Shown in pieces: positions 32,541 through 44,540 of a stretch of 64,000 bases of DNA (the stretch's first letter is position 1; each line of letters begins with the position of its first letter). Below the pieces are notes generated by a model. It did no database searches. It was not told the origin of the DNA and saw only the letters and a program-made list of their open reading frames with translations. The stretch lies in contig NC_081824.1 of the NCBI RefSeq assembly GCF_030867095.1, forward strand, positions 252,093,956-252,157,955, in the 5' to 3' direction. A program made the position numbers and the translations under genes. The stretch is from Alligator mississippiensis (lineage: Eukaryota > Chordata > Crocodylia > Alligatoridae).

Positions 32541-34381
32541 TGTGGGGTCCGCCCACGAGCCCAGGACAGACACGATCCATAGTCTGGGCTAAGGCCACAC
32601 GGGAGCGCTTAATCGAACGGAGGTGGGCACAGAGTAAAAGGAAGGCCCAGGGTGGAATAGGACCTCTACTAAATAGGCATAAGCAATTAGTGACGGACAG
32701 GGGGGACAAGGCTGAACTCCTCAGTGAGTTCTTTGCCTCAGTGTTCCTAAGCGAGGGGCAAGACAAGGCTTTCACTGGGATTGTAGAGAGGCAGCAGCAG
32801 GATGCCAGACTACCAAGCGTAGACCCTGAGATGGTGCAGAGGCACTTGGAGGAACTGGATGCATTTAAGTCAGCAGGCCCGGATGAGCTCCATCTGAGGG
32901 TACTGAAGGCACTGGCTGACGTCATTGCACAGCCACTGGCGGGAATATTTGAACACTCATGGCGCACAGGCCAGGTCCTGGAAGACTGGAAAAGGGCCAG
33001 TGTGGTCCCCATTTTCAAGGGGAGGAAGGAGGACCCAGACAACTATAGGCCAGTCAGTCTCACCTCTATCCTTGGTAAAGTCTTTGAAAAAACTATCAAG
33101 GCTCACATTTGCGAGAGCCTGGCAGGTAAAATTATGCTGAGGGGAAACCAGCACGGGTTTGTAGCAGGTAGATCATGCTTGACTAATCTAGTCTCTTTTT
33201 ATGACCAGGTTACAAAACACCTGGACGCAGGAGTAGGGGTTGATGTCGTATACTTAGACTTCAGGAAGGCCTTTGATACAGTATCCCACACCATACTGGT
33301 CAACAAGTTAAGAGGCTGTGACTTGGATGACTACATGGCCCGGTGGGTGGCGAATTGGCTAGAAGGTCACACCCAGAGAGTGATGGTGGATGGGTCGGTA
33401 TTGACCTGGAAGGGTGTAGGCAATGGGGTCCCGCAGGGCTTGGTCCTAGGACCGATACTCTTCAATGTCTTCATCAGCGACTTGGACGAGGGAGTGAAGT
33501 GTACTCTGTCCAAGTTTGCGGATGACACAAAACTGTGGGGAGAAGTGGACACGCCGGAGGGCAGGGAACAACTGCAAGCAGACCTGGACAGGTTGGACAA
33601 GTGGGCAGAAAACAACAGAATGCAGTTCAACAAGGAGAAATGCAAAGTGCTGCACCTAGGGAGGAAAAATGTCCAGCATACCTACTGCCTAGGGAATGAC
33701 CTGCTTGGTGGCACGGAATCGGAAAGGGATCTTGGAGTCCTAGTGGACTCCAAGATGAACATGAGTCGGCAGTGTGACCAAGTCATCAGAAAAGCTAATG
33801 GCACTTTATCGTGCATCAGCAGATGTATGACGAACAGAACCAGGGAGGTGATATTTCCCCTCTATCGGGCGCTGGTCAGACCACAGTTGGAATACTGCGT
33901 GCAGTTTTGGGCGCTGCACTTCAAGAGGGATGTAGATAACCTGGAGAGGGTCCAGAGAAGGGCCACTCGTATGGTTAAGGGCTTGCAGGCCAAGCCCTAT
34001 GAGGAGAGACTGGGGCACCTGGACCTCTTCAGCCTCCTTGTAGCTGCCTATAAGTTCATCATGAGGGCACAGAAGGGAATTGGTGAGGCTTTACTTACCA
34101 AGGTGCCCCTGGGGATTACAAGAAATAATGGCCACAAGCTAGCAGAGAGCAGATTTAGACTGGACATTAGGAAGAACTTCTTCACAGTTCGAGTGGCCAA
34201 GGTCTGGAACGGGCTCCCAAGGGAGGTGGTGCTCTCCCCTACCCTGGGGGTCTTCAAGAGGAGGTTAGATAACCATCTAGCTGGGGTCATCTAGACCCAG
34301 CACTCTTTCCTGCCTATGCAGGGGGTCAGACTCGATGATCTATTAGGGTGCCTTCCGACCCTAAAGTCTATGAATCTATGA
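32541..34381 (+). mobile_element. CR1 LINE copy E, reverse transcriptase to 3' end
   Basis: Resumes at AKATRERLIERRWAQSKRKA and continues to the CR1 3' end, with a ~85-bp 3' untranslated region and the terminal octamers TCTATGAATCTATGAA. It is the best preserved LINE in the window. Confidence 0.93.
32690..34294 (+). CDS. CR1 ORF2 reverse transcriptase region, open
   Basis: Uninterrupted for 534 codons and open further upstream to about 32541, so the position of the first codon is arbitrary. Reverse transcriptase motifs are in order: KSAGPDELHLRVLKAL (about residue 63), SVVPIFKGRKEDPDNYRPVS (about 105), motif A VVYLDFRKAFDTVSH (about 185), motif B GNGVPQGLVLGPILFN (about 245), catalytic FADDTKLWG (about 276), then the thumb (RPQLEYCVQFW, about 403) and a C-terminal NFFTVRVAKVWNGLPREVV. 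Motif B has L where S is usual (PQGSVLGP). All catalytic aspartates are present. The upstream endonuclease half is separated by the GC-rich insert, so the element as a whole is not functional. Confidence 0.92.
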   Translation: MTDRGDKAELLSEFFASVFLSEGQDKAFTGIVERQQQDARLPSVDPEMVQRHLEELDAFKSAGPDELHLRVLKALADVIAQPLAGIFEHSWRTGQVLEDWKRASVVPIFKGRKEDPDNYRPVSLTSILGKVFEKTIKAHICESLAGKIMLRGNQHGFVAGRSCLTNLVSFYDQVTKHLDAGVGVDVVYLDFRKAFDTVSHTILVNKLRGCDLDDYMARWVANWLEGHTQRVMVDGSVLTWKGVGNGVPQGLVLGPILFNVFISDLDEGVKCTLSKFADDTKLWGEVDTPEGREQLQADLDRLDKWAENNRMQFNKEKCKVLHLGRKNVQHTYCLGNDLLGGTESERDLGVLVDSKMNMSRQCDQVIRKANGTLSCISRCMTNRTREVIFPLYRALVRPQLEYCVQFWALHFKRDVDNLERVQRRATRMVKGLQAKPYEERLGHLDLFSLLVAAYKFIMRAQKGIGEALLTKVPLGITRNNGHKLAESRFRLDIRKNFFTVRVAKVWNGLPREVVLSPTLGVFKRRLDNHLAGVI

Positions 34382-34429
34382 AACAGTAAATGCTCAAATA
34401 AAAACAAAAGGAAAAATATTGAATTAGGA

Positions 34430-34793
34430 TACTCATTCACTAGAATTTGGATCCTAATACTCAAACACTCAAACTCAGACCTGGATACTTAGATCCTCAA
34501 GCTCATGTCAGTGTAAACACAGACGCTTATATTTTGATATTTAGACATTGGAACATGGCTACATGGCACTGGATACTCAGATCATAGAACTAAGAACTTG
34601 AGACAAGACCATGGATATTCTGATGCTGAACTGAGAAACCCAGACCTGGGTTATTAGGGGCTTGGAATTCAGAAACTCACGCTTGGATTACCAAGGGCTA
34701 GAATACAGATGCTTGAAACTGGATTCTCAGACTCACATGTGGCAGAAAGTGAAAGTGAGTTTACAGAGTCAGGAACTCCTAATTGGACAGGGT
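34430..34793 (+). repeat. Degenerate minisatellite block
   Basis: Words such as ACTGGATACTCAGATCATAG, ATTTAGACATTGGAACATGG and CAGACCTGG match the main block at 11985-13850. It starts right after CR1 copy E ends. Confidence 0.6.
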
Positions 34794-34868
34794 TAGATTC
34801 ATAGATTCATAGATTGTAAGGCTGGAAGGGACCTCAGAAGATCATTGGGTCCAGCCCCCTGCACCACG
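34794..34868 (-). mobile_element. CR1 tail, very short
   Basis: Starts with ATTCATAGATTCATAG octamers and continues GGCTGGAAGGGACCTCAGAA, the CR1 3' untranslated region on the reverse strand. Only about 75 bp. Confidence 0.8.
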
Positions 34869-34874
34869 TTTGTT

Positions 34875-35030
34875 ATTAGGCTACTGTGCAGTAAACTTTA
34901 AAAAACCCTGTGAGCCAGCGCTACTGCACAGTAGCACAAGTTACTGCACATTGAATTAGTACTTGGTTAACCAAGTACTAAACTTAATGCGCAGTAACGA
35001 GGGTGCATTAATGAACATGTAGACATGCCC
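34875..35030. mobile_element. Foldback MITE, TACTGCACAGTA family
   Basis: Related to 473-668 and 52741-52850. Its centre is a 26-bp perfect palindrome (34956-34981; the half-site is TTAGTACTTGGTT) and the arms carry GTTACTGCACATT and AATGCGCAGTAAC. The right end has ATGTAGACATGCCC. Confidence 0.65.
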
Positions 35031-35235
35031 TCTGCCATATGTTTGCTGCTCCTGGTAAATGAATCTCCTGTTTCACAGCCCTGCAGATGGTTTTTAAATA
35101 TAATTCCAATGGAGTAATATTTTTCTTTGCTTCAATTTTTAACTGAATAATACAGCCCTAGGCTCCTAGCATATTAGTAAAGCTTCTAATTTATTTTTAA
35201 CTGGAGAGAAATACTTGTTGTTTTGTATGTGATGA
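35031..35235. other. Unassigned spacer
   Basis: AT-rich, nothing recognised. Confidence 0.4.
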
Positions 35236-35405
35236 GTCATAGATTCATAGATTGCAAGGCCAGAAGGGACCTTGGAAGGTCATCAGGTTCAGCTTCCCTG
35301 TACCAAGCAGGAAAGATAACTGAGGGTCAGGTGATCCCAGTAAGGTGATTGTCTAGTCTTCTCTTGATAAACCTCACCATCTGAACCCCTCCTTTCAAAA
35401 TTTTA
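35236..35405 (-). mobile_element. CR1 3' tail
   Basis: TCATAGATTCATAGATTG octamers followed by GCCAGAAGGGACCTTGGAAG and a decayed region with CTTGATAAACCTCACCATCTG. Reverse-strand CR1, strongly 5'-truncated. Confidence 0.8.
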
Positions 35406-35424
35406 AATCTGCCCATGTCTGCCC

Positions 35425-36570
35425 TTATGAGGTTAAATGCAGATCAGAATGAATACTCCAGCCTCTTTCCAATTAGCTAGCCAGCACGTCACATCCCAAG
35501 GTCCTATGCAGCCTTCTAATTCCTGCTCTAACCACCCTTTGCCTTGCAGCACTCAACGTGCCCTGCAGTCACTTGCTAAACATTCCTGTGAACAGTGAGA
35601 CAAGAGAGGATCCTCAGACTCCCAAATACAAGAAAATGGAAGTGAATTTTCAGACTCAGAAACTTCTAACTGGATGCATAGATCCAGGACCTCCAGAATG
35701 TAAGAGAAGAGATCATGAACCTTAGATTTTGAATGGAGGAAAACAGACTCAAGAACACAAAGATTCAGGAACAGACAACTGGCTATTGTAGAAGCATGCA
35801 TCACAGTGTCTGTGCACCCTATCTGTTTTTGTCATTGCTACATTCTAGGTTTAATTCTGTTGGGCATTTCAGTCAGCTTTACAACTCTGAGTTTGCTAAT
35901 GTGGTCCCCTAGCTTATGTACTGATACTTGGTGAAATGTAGGTCCAAATGAACACTCCACTGTTATTTCAAGAGCATGGCTGAGCGGTTACATGCCAGAT
36001 TCACCTGGGCCCTCCCAACTCCCTTTCTCATAACCCCAACTCCCCTTATCACAGCTCCAAGCCTGACAGTAAGACATGAAAGAGACATTCAGCCAATAGC
36101 TCAACATTGGTTTGAACAGTGAGATAGGAGAAGAGATGTGTGGCATGGTAACCACAATCAGTATACTTTGGCTTCTAGGCCAAACTACCATCGTATTTTG
36201 TCTCTGGACCACAACTTGCAACAACCCTTACCAGTTCTCATCTGATAGTGCCACCATTCATCATGCTGAGATGCTGCTTTCCATCTGCCTTGCTCCTCTG
36301 GACTTTCCAGCTACCTTGGTCACTTGAAGCTGGATCTTGAGAGGCTAGAACAAAGACCTTGGAACTCAGATGCTCAAACTGGGGCCTGGAGACTCAGAGA
36401 CTGCTACCCATCAACACCAACCTAGATATATATGGTCACTGGACCTGGGATTTCACAAATGATAGAACAAGGATCTGTATATACTCAGATGCCAGAAATC
36501 AGGAACATACACCTGGATTCTCAAAAGCTGCAACACCAACTGGTGGGTTACTCAGATGGTAGGACTGGGA
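35425..36570 (+). repeat. Diverged composite D blocks with minisatellite
   Basis: Two D-like blocks (35427-35580 with GAGGTTAAATGCAGATCAGA and GCCAGCACGTCACATCCCAA; 35930-36060 with GGGCCCTCCCAACTCCCTTT) alternate with minisatellite words (35590-35800 and 36330-36570, e.g. GGAACTCAGATGCTCAAACT). More diverged than copies 1-3. Confidence 0.5.
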
Positions 36571-37223
36571 CCTGTTTCACAAGAAGGCTTTAAAAAAAAA
36601 TTAAAGAAATTCCTAACAGGATATTCATTTTTGTGAAGTTAAGGAATTGTGCCTGACTAAGGCTTGCCCTGACTTAAATCATTCACAGGACAGACACTAA
36701 GGTAACAAAATGTCCTATTGCTCACACAGCTCTGTCTGTATTACTCTCAAGATAACAGCTTTCCAAACATTCCTTCCAAGATTAAAAATTTGTTTGCACA
36801 TTAAGAAAGAAAAAATCGGAAAACTGTGTAACTATCCTGCTGGTGATATCTGCGATAAAAATGCTGTTTAACTGGCCAACTGCAAAGTGACAGGTCAGAG
36901 CAAAACCCTGGGTTTGGATCCCTCCAAACATTCAAAAAATGTGGATTCAAAACTTATGTCTTGTCCTTCTTCAGCAGAAAACCCACAAGTCAGGATGACG
37001 ACGATCTATCTGATGTGTAAAAATGTGAGATACACTTTCTGCATACACATCTGTGCATTTATTTCTTTGTTTAAATGACATTTCTGTAGAAAGGAACCAG
37101 AAGAAGGGAGCAGAAATGAGTCATTGGAGAGGAAGCAGGAGGGTGTAGGACTCTCCTTTAAAATATTTCATTTTTAAAGACCCTAATTACAGACTGAGAG
37201 AGGAAAAATGCCCTTCTCCCAAT
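36571..37223. other. Unassigned spacer
   Basis: AT-rich, no gene recognised. Confidence 0.4.
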
Positions 37224-37320
37224 TCAAGGATTTCTTAGGGTGATATCTTTTATTGGACCAACTGTGTAGTTGAGATAAAGGTAGACAAACTTTTGAATGC
37301 AAGATATTCTTACTCTGGTC
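37224..37320 (-). mobile_element. Penelope-like element tail
   Basis: CAAGGATTTCTTAGGGTGAT, ATCTTTTATTGGACCAACTG and GTAGACAAACTTTTGAATGC match the reverse complement of the PLE tail at 30600-30700. A much decayed hammerhead-like core (reverse strand, 37291-37317) follows. Confidence 0.6.
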
Positions 37321-39039
37321 ACTTTGGCTGATTCTAAATTTAAATGTCATTAATTTCATTGAGTTGTGCCTTGATGTTACAGGACAGAAAAAAAAGGAAA
37401 AAAAAGGGATTAATCACATCTCACTGTGCTCTTCAGGATCTCAAGTATCTTAGCACACTCCCCATGAGCTCTACCCTCTACTAAACTAAATAATACTATG
37501 CCGAACACATTCTATGGTACATCCTTTTAATCCAGAAAATAGTTCTTTTCTCCAGAGAAGGTGTCCACCTTGTGGACCAAGGGGATAACTATTAACTGCT
37601 TCTTCCTTTACAAGCTACAGACAATTAAAAGCCTTCCATGCAGCAACCCCATCATGTTTGCTGCAAGCAAAGCATTAGAGGTTGAAGGATACAGTTTGCA
37701 GGTGGGAAGAGGGTCTCAGGCCTGTGGAGCTGCATCTACTGGTCACTAGATGGCAATACTGTACAATACATCTGAATGCAACCAGAAGAAGTAAAACAAA
37801 CAGCTAGGATCAGGCAAGATTGGTTAGTGTAACAGTGCTTTTGTTAAGAGGGGTTCATTGAGGGGTTCACAGCACATTAGAAAACCAGGCCACCATTTTA
37901 CACACCAAAAGAGAGGTTTGGGGAGTAGGCAATTACTTGTGAAAATCTTGGGTCACTACTTCACTGGTCCCTTTTGTGATGCTGAAGCACTGAGTATAGT
38001 AGGATATCACAGGGAAGAGTACAGCTTTTGTCAAGTTACTAGTGCCCCTTCTTTCAGGACCTGCTTTTTCCTAAGGAGTCTCCCATGTTTACAATGACCA
38101 CTATCTTGACTCCAAATTATAATATCAGAGGGGATTACATCTGAGAGAGTGAGGATTCACTCTTAGGAAGCTCTCTGAACCAGTTTTCATCTCTGTTTCT
38201 TCAGATGTTATTCTATGCAGTGCCTATGTAATTATAGATAGTCCTTCTCCATCTCAAAAGACTGAACAACTGTTAAAAGAAATCAGATTAAAAACATCCC
38301 TGGGTATTTTTATAGAAATAACAGGAACATCCCAGGATGCAATAGTTAATGCTAACAAAAAGACTCCTCAGGCTGGCTAACACTTGTAATTTTACAATGA
38401 GTCTTGTACTATTGGATGCTCTTTAGGCACCAACTTTTTGAGCCTTGTGATTCTGTAACAATTTGCCCTCTTATTGCCAAAAAATAAAGCTTGAAAACTA
38501 GATTTGAGCAGACTCAGAGGGCTTAGAAACCAGAAGGCTTAATAAAGAACCTAGGTGTACATTAAAAAAAAAAATCCTATTATTTAAGCTCATCATTTTG
38601 GTCCCAGGATTTTTAAACAGCTGGGCCTGGCTTTGCAGAGCTTTGGAAGCATAATAACACCCCAGGTGTCAGAGCTGGAAGCAAATAGATGAAGACCTTC
38701 CCAGGGGGCCAACTGTTTAGCACTTGCCTGCTACAGTCTTGCTTCACCCTCCTTTAAAGCATCTGGGGCTGGCTACTCTTGGAGACAGACTGATGAGGTA
38801 GTCAGGCCTCAGGCTGGCTCAAGACTGGTAGTTCTTCTCCCAGCTTGGCAAGTCCAGTATCATAATTGATTGGGGGATGGGTGGGGCAGAAGCCACGGGC
38901 ACCACCTTTGGAGAAGGGAGGAGCAAAAATAGCCATCACTACGATCAGCACTGCAGCGGCTGGCATTACCCTGCATGTCATGGCTGTGCCAGCTACAGAG
39001 CTGCTCTGCTCTGGACAAGTCAGTCCCATGACCCCTGTT
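37321..39039. other. Unassigned AT-rich spacer
   Basis: No gene or repeat recognised. Confidence 0.4.
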
Positions 39040-39180
39040 TTGTAATTAGGGGACACTGAAATGTGCAGAGCTGAAGAGGCCTGCTCAAAGTCACATAGCA
39101 AGTCAGTGCCAGAGCCAGAAATAAAACCCTAATTTATTCACTGTGTGTGTTTAATCACAAGACTACCCTTCCTGTGGGTC
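39040..39180 (+). mobile_element. MIR-type SINE
   Basis: CTGCTCAAAGTCACATAGCA, AGTCAGTGCCAGAGCCAGAA and ATAAAACCCTAAT match the conserved core of MIR-class SINEs on the forward strand. Ancient, shared across amniotes. Confidence 0.65.
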
Positions 39181-41932
39181 CATTTCCCTTGGTGCTGGTG
39201 TAAAGCTAAGCAAGCATCTCTGAATTTGCACTGGCCCTTAGCACCACCATTCTCCAGCTATTGTCATGATGTGAAGGCTGATGTATCTCTTCTGTGAATA
39301 CAGGGCTGACAGCAGCTGCAGTCCAGCAGCCATCTGCCCCCTCCCCCCACCCCATTTTCACCCCCTCCCCATATCAATAGCCTTTCCCCTGCACTGGATG
39401 GGCTAAAAGATATTTTAGTTTCTATGTTTATTTGGACTCTTCTTGATTACCAGCTGAGCCTGATTAGACTGCCCATGCCGTCCTTCTGGGAATGGGCTAT
39501 GTGGCATGGGGGAAGGAGGGGGAGAGGGGCACTGCTGGCACTGTGACTCCTTATTGCACTTTAGATTGCAAGATGAACTACTCTTTTATCTACTAGCTGC
39601 CCCACACACTTGGCCTCAGATGGTTAAGAGCTTTGGTTCTCATGAGTATGCTAAATCAGGCTTCCACGTATGTGGCAGCACTGAGAGTCTGTGTCATCCG
39701 CTCCACTGGGACAATGGACTCACTTTCAGGTAGGGATAACAGGCACAAGCTGCAAACTCTGGATCTTGAATCCAGTAGGCTGGGATCATAGAGGCAGGAT
39801 TCTGACCTGGAGCTGTTTCAGCAGCTCCCCGGATCTTGGAAGGGTATAAAACTTGGATCTGGTGCTGGGCTCCTCTACAGATTATTAACAGACAACAACA
39901 TACAACATGTCACTTCCTTGGTAGTAGCTGTGATCCTGTTAAAAGACTAAATGGTTTTGAATAGCCTTGGTTCAACATTCAGTTGGAGGGAAAAAGAAAT
40001 GGGAAAGGGAGGGGAAAAAAGGTTTTGAGTGTGTCCCAGGACTGGTGTAAAGGTCTTCTTGTGTGACGGCAGTGGTTCTGGAAATGCTTCTCTCCTGTAG
40101 AGAAGACATCAGAACTTCTGATACTTGTACAGATGCATTGAACACCTGGCCTCAACTGAGGTAGTGACCATGACCACAGCAGAATTTAAGAACCACTGAC
40201 GAGGTCCCTTCCAGCCCTAAACTTCTCTGAATCTGTGACATAGAGCAACTCCTTGGGACTCTGCCTGCCTCAAGGTCTCTAATACTGTTTGGGAAGAATA
40301 CCATAGTTAGGGATGACCTTGAGGTGACCCTCAAGCCCATGACCACCAGCCAGCCATCTTTACGATAAACTCCCCATGTAAGCTCTGAGCCTGATCCTAG
40401 CCCCTCTCATGCATAAAGAGCACTAAAATTCTACCATCAGCCATCCCATAATCCATTCTTCCTCTGTATATTACTTCCTCTCTTGACTGTCCATCAGAAG
40501 AATCAAACCTGGAAAGAGAGAGAAACAGGCTGCAGACCAACTCCTAGAAAGGCTTTGCCAGGGAACCTGGGATACGTTTTTGTGCTGTGCTTGAGAAATA
40601 AGCACTGCATTGGGGATGGGTTCTTGTGCAGGCTACAAGGAAGGATAGAAGTGGTCAGCTGTAGATGATAAATATCCAAATAGACTGACCTTTAATTTCA
40701 CAAGCCAACTCCTGAGTGGTGTTTTATTGAACATGGCCTTCAGCCTCTCACCCTGCCCCACATAATCCCAGGACTAAATGTGGTGACTAAAGGAAAAATC
40801 AGAGTAATGCTTACATCCTCATGCCCTCAAGTCACTCACAAGGCGGGGGTGGGGAGGGAAGGTTCATCAGCCCAATTTTATGCAGAGGAAACCTGAGGTG
40901 GAAATCCTTGCTTCTCTCCCCACCCCAGGAAAACTGGTGCAGAGATGGGATTAGAACCCAGGAAACACAACTGGAATAGGAGGAGGTTGTCAAGGACATG
41001 GTGTAATGTTGAATTGGCTGCATTGTGACAGCTGCCATGGCTCTCTGGGGCCTAGTGCTGTGACCTGAAGGGAGGAGATGGTGGCTGGCTGCTGCCTTCA
41101 GTTGTTGTGAGCCTGCAGCAGGCATCTGTATTTTTTGACAGAGGGCCGTGAACATAGGAACTCTGTTCCCTTCTAGACACACTAATGTGTGACACCATCT
41201 ACATTGCAGAGACTACTCCAGAAGATTATTTTCCCTGTAGCTGCAGTCAGAACTTCACCAGGGGGCTGGTAACTGAATATGGCCTTGCTGCCTGGCCTGC
41301 CTCCTTGTTGTAAGGGAAGCCCTTTCAGAACGGGTGAGGGTATGGCATGCATTCTGGCATTTCCAATGGCAAGTGCTCATTGGCTTCAGTAATTAAGTCA
41401 TGCACAGATGGCACCGGACCCATCCTTGCTGTCGCTTTGGAAAAGCCAGTGCATAAGATGTAAGAACTGCCATTTACTGGGTCAGATGGTTGCCCAGAGT
41501 CCTGTGTCACACAGGGGTACAACGGGGGATGCTGAAAGGCAGAGTGCAGTTACACCAAGCAGTGGAGGAGGCCGAGCAAGATTGTTTTTCATTTGTTTAT
41601 GAACCTATGAGCAGGGCCGTCCCTAGGTGGGGCACATCGTGGTGACTGCCCCAGGTCCCACGCTTTGGGGGGCCCTGTGGAGCTGGGTGGAGCAACAGTT
41701 GTGTGGAGCCAGGCAGAGTGGTAGCTTTGCATCCAGCTGCTTGCTGTGCCCCCCCCTGCTTCTTCAGGTCCGGGGCCTGTGGGATCAGAGTGGGGGCAGA
41801 CCCCTGCACGGGCTGATTTGCCTTGGGCCCCACACCCAGCTCGGGACACCTCTGCCTATGAGGTCAATGAATGGTCATGTTTGTATAAAATGGTTTCAGC
41901 CTCCACTCAAAACCCAAACATTCAGTCTAGAC
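39181..41932. other. Unassigned spacer with weak repeat traces
   Basis: No exon. A possible CR1 tail word run (40193-40240, GGTCCCTTCCAGCCCTAAAC) and a possible MIR trace (40890-40970) are too short to call firmly. From about 41612 a GGGCCGTCCCTAGG phrase resembles the start of a common vertebrate DNA-transposon-derived repeat. Confidence 0.35.
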
Positions 41933-42419
41933 CAGGAGTGTCAAACATATGACACTGGTTATATGGCCCTGGTTATGGGCTGAATGCAGCCCACAGAACC
42001 CCATAATGCAACTCCGAATGCTGCCCTACATGCTGCACCAGACTGGCCCCATGCACAATGCCCTGGACATGGGTTGCATGCAGTGCTCTCTGAGGACAGT
42101 CCCAGGCTGCTCCACATAGCACCTGTGGAGGCCAGGCCCTGGGGTGTGCTGCCTGCTGGGGCCAGTCCCAGGCTATGCTGCCTGCAGCACTCACTGGGGC
42201 TGAGTCCTGAGCTGTACCACCTGCTGAAGCTGTGCCAGCTGCAGTGCTTGCTGGGTCTAGGTTCCAGGATGTATTGCTCATACAGCAAACTCTGGACACA
42301 TTGGATCAGGCCTGTGGGGGGTGGGAGAGTGGGTCTGTGGGCTTGGTCCAACCTGTGGACCAGTCCTACACCACTCAGCTAGCCCAGGGGTGGTGGGGCA
42401 GATAATTTTGATACCCTTG
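41933..42419. mobile_element. hAT-type MITE with decayed 8-bp duplication
   Basis: Left end CAGGAGTGTCAAACATATG, right end TTTTGATACCCTTG: inverted terminal repeats of the CAGGGGTGTCAAA class. The 8 bp outside are GTCTAGAC (41925-41932) and GTTTACAC (42420-42427), six of eight identical. The interior is GC-rich with CTGCTGGGGC and CTGTACCACCTGCTG words repeated at loose ~65-70-bp spacing. No transposase. Confidence 0.65.
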
Positions 42420-44239
42420 GTTTACACTGCCTTTACTTGCTGGAGTGTGTTCAGGTGACTGCAGATACCTGAGTTGCTGTCAAAGCTTATGGACAGCTCA
42501 CCTGAATATTGGGACAGGAAGACTGGCCTGTCTGAGTGGAGCATTCTCAGAGTATGACTGTCCTGAAGAGAGATAGTAGCTGGGTTTAAACAAGGTAGCT
42601 CAAGTGCCAGAACCAGTTGTAGCTGTGGCAGCAGAGGTCCATGTGGGTTATATTTGCTCTGCTGAGGTGCTACCTTGGATATCTCTACACTTCACTGCAG
42701 TTCATGGGATGAACATACCCGGTCCTGCCGGCACTCTCCCTTTCTTTAAAGTTTATTAATACTAGTGTGAAGGAGGAGACTCTTGTCTTTGGTGACAGAT
42801 ACTTTAGGAAGACCAAGGGTGTAAACAGAGCAATGCTCATTTGGCCACATATTCCCATCCAAGGGAGAGAATTCCTAGTGCAAGCTTGGACCATATCAAG
42901 TCTGCTTGCAGTAGCATCACTAGCAGCGTTCAACTGTACTGGGTTTTTCAGGGAGAATGTTTCTTTATACTTACTGCAAAGAACCCAAGTAGTCACTGGG
43001 GTTAGATGAGCGAATCAGGAGAAAGGCTAGAATCCCACCTCTCATCCACCCACTTCCTAAGCCCTAGGAGAATTTAGCTCTGGTCTTGGTAGCTTGGTCC
43101 TGTCTGTTTTTTCCAGGGTGCCATGCCCTGCTATTACTACCCATGCAGGATTCATGCTTATCCCCACACAGCTGTTGCCAGCCAACCACAGTGCCTCTCT
43201 GAAGCAGTCTACTGTTTGAGAAGCAGCCTGTGTAGCAGGGCAGATTGGGTAAGCACAAGAGAAGAGCTCTTTTCTTTGCCATCGGACTCACATCATACAG
43301 GCAGGAGAAGATTTGCAGTTGAAGCCACATAAGTAGTTTCACCAAACTGAATTGCAAAGCAGCTGCCATGGACTTGACTGGTGGGTGGTTCTTTACCTTC
43401 CTTCATTGCAGCAGAGATTATTCTCAAGACTGGGTTGTTTGGCAAAGACAGTCAGTCTGGCTGCCTGATTTTGCTGTTGCCAAATGGCTCTCAGACCATT
43501 TTTTTGTCTGCTGGAGGAAATCAAACTCTTGCCATTATGATGAGGTTTTCCAGGCTCAGCAAAGGATATACCCACCAATTAGGGGCCTCCAAAGCTTTTG
43601 TGTTGAAAGTAGAGATGGACTACACATTGTTCCTGTTGGCAACAAGCTTGCATGACAAATAACCCATTGACTTGGCTTTGACATCAAATGTTGTGTCTCC
43701 ACATGCTTCTCTCTGAATATTGACCAATTGAGGTTTTCACTAGCCAGCATTTAAGAAGAGATGACTCACAGGACTGAACCAAGCCAGGGAAAATCCAGTT
43801 CTTCATATGTTGTCCTCTAGAGCTGGTGAAAAAAATATTCAATAGAACTTTTTTTCCACCAGAAAATGCTGCTTTGTGAAAAATAATTTTTTTGTGGAAA
43901 TGTGTCCATGTTGATAAAATTTGATTTACAAAAATCAAAATAGACCCTCTTGCTATTGACAAAAAAGGAGCATTTTGACAGTTTTAGAACATTCAAGGCT
44001 TTTTTAAGAACAACTTTTAATTGTATAATATAATTAGTGAAATGCAATCTAATAATATATGACATGCAATACAGTATGTAAATGTCAGTCACATATGGTA
44101 GGGCTGGGTATTTGACCAGTCAAATAAAGTTTGGTCAATTGACCACTCAAATATAGGTAAAAAATTGTAAAAAAAAAATGTCAGTGATTGTTTTAGTGAG
44201 CTAAAAATAAATTTTTCTGGAAAAAACCTGTTTCATTTA
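42420..44239. other. Unassigned spacer
   Basis: No gene. A stretch at about 43810-43960 rich in AAAATTTTT and TGAAAA words may be a decayed DNA-transposon MITE. Confidence 0.35.
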
Positions 44240-44540
44240 ACATTGTAAAGTTCATGAACGGTGAGTGCACTGGCGGCGGGAATGGTGGGAGCATGGCGGT
44301 GGAAGCACAGAAATGGGGAGCAGGGAGTTCCCGTAGACGCCGCCGGCACTGTCAGTGGCGGGGTGGGGTGGGGTGGGGTGGTGAACATTGACCATGGATC
44401 AGCAACCACATGCAGATGCCACTGGCAGCATCGGCAGCAGCCAGGGGCGATCAGGGACCACCCACAGACACCACTGGCATTGTCAGCAGTGCCTTTTTGA
44501 GAGGGTGCATCACCACGTGCACCCACTACGCATCGTTCCT
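44240..44540. repeat. GC-rich island with GGGGT pentamers
   Basis: GC-rich block in AT-rich surroundings, with repeated GCCACTGGCAGCATCGGCAG-type words and four exact GGGGT units at 44360-44379. It could form a G-quadruplex. No gene recognised. Confidence 0.5.
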
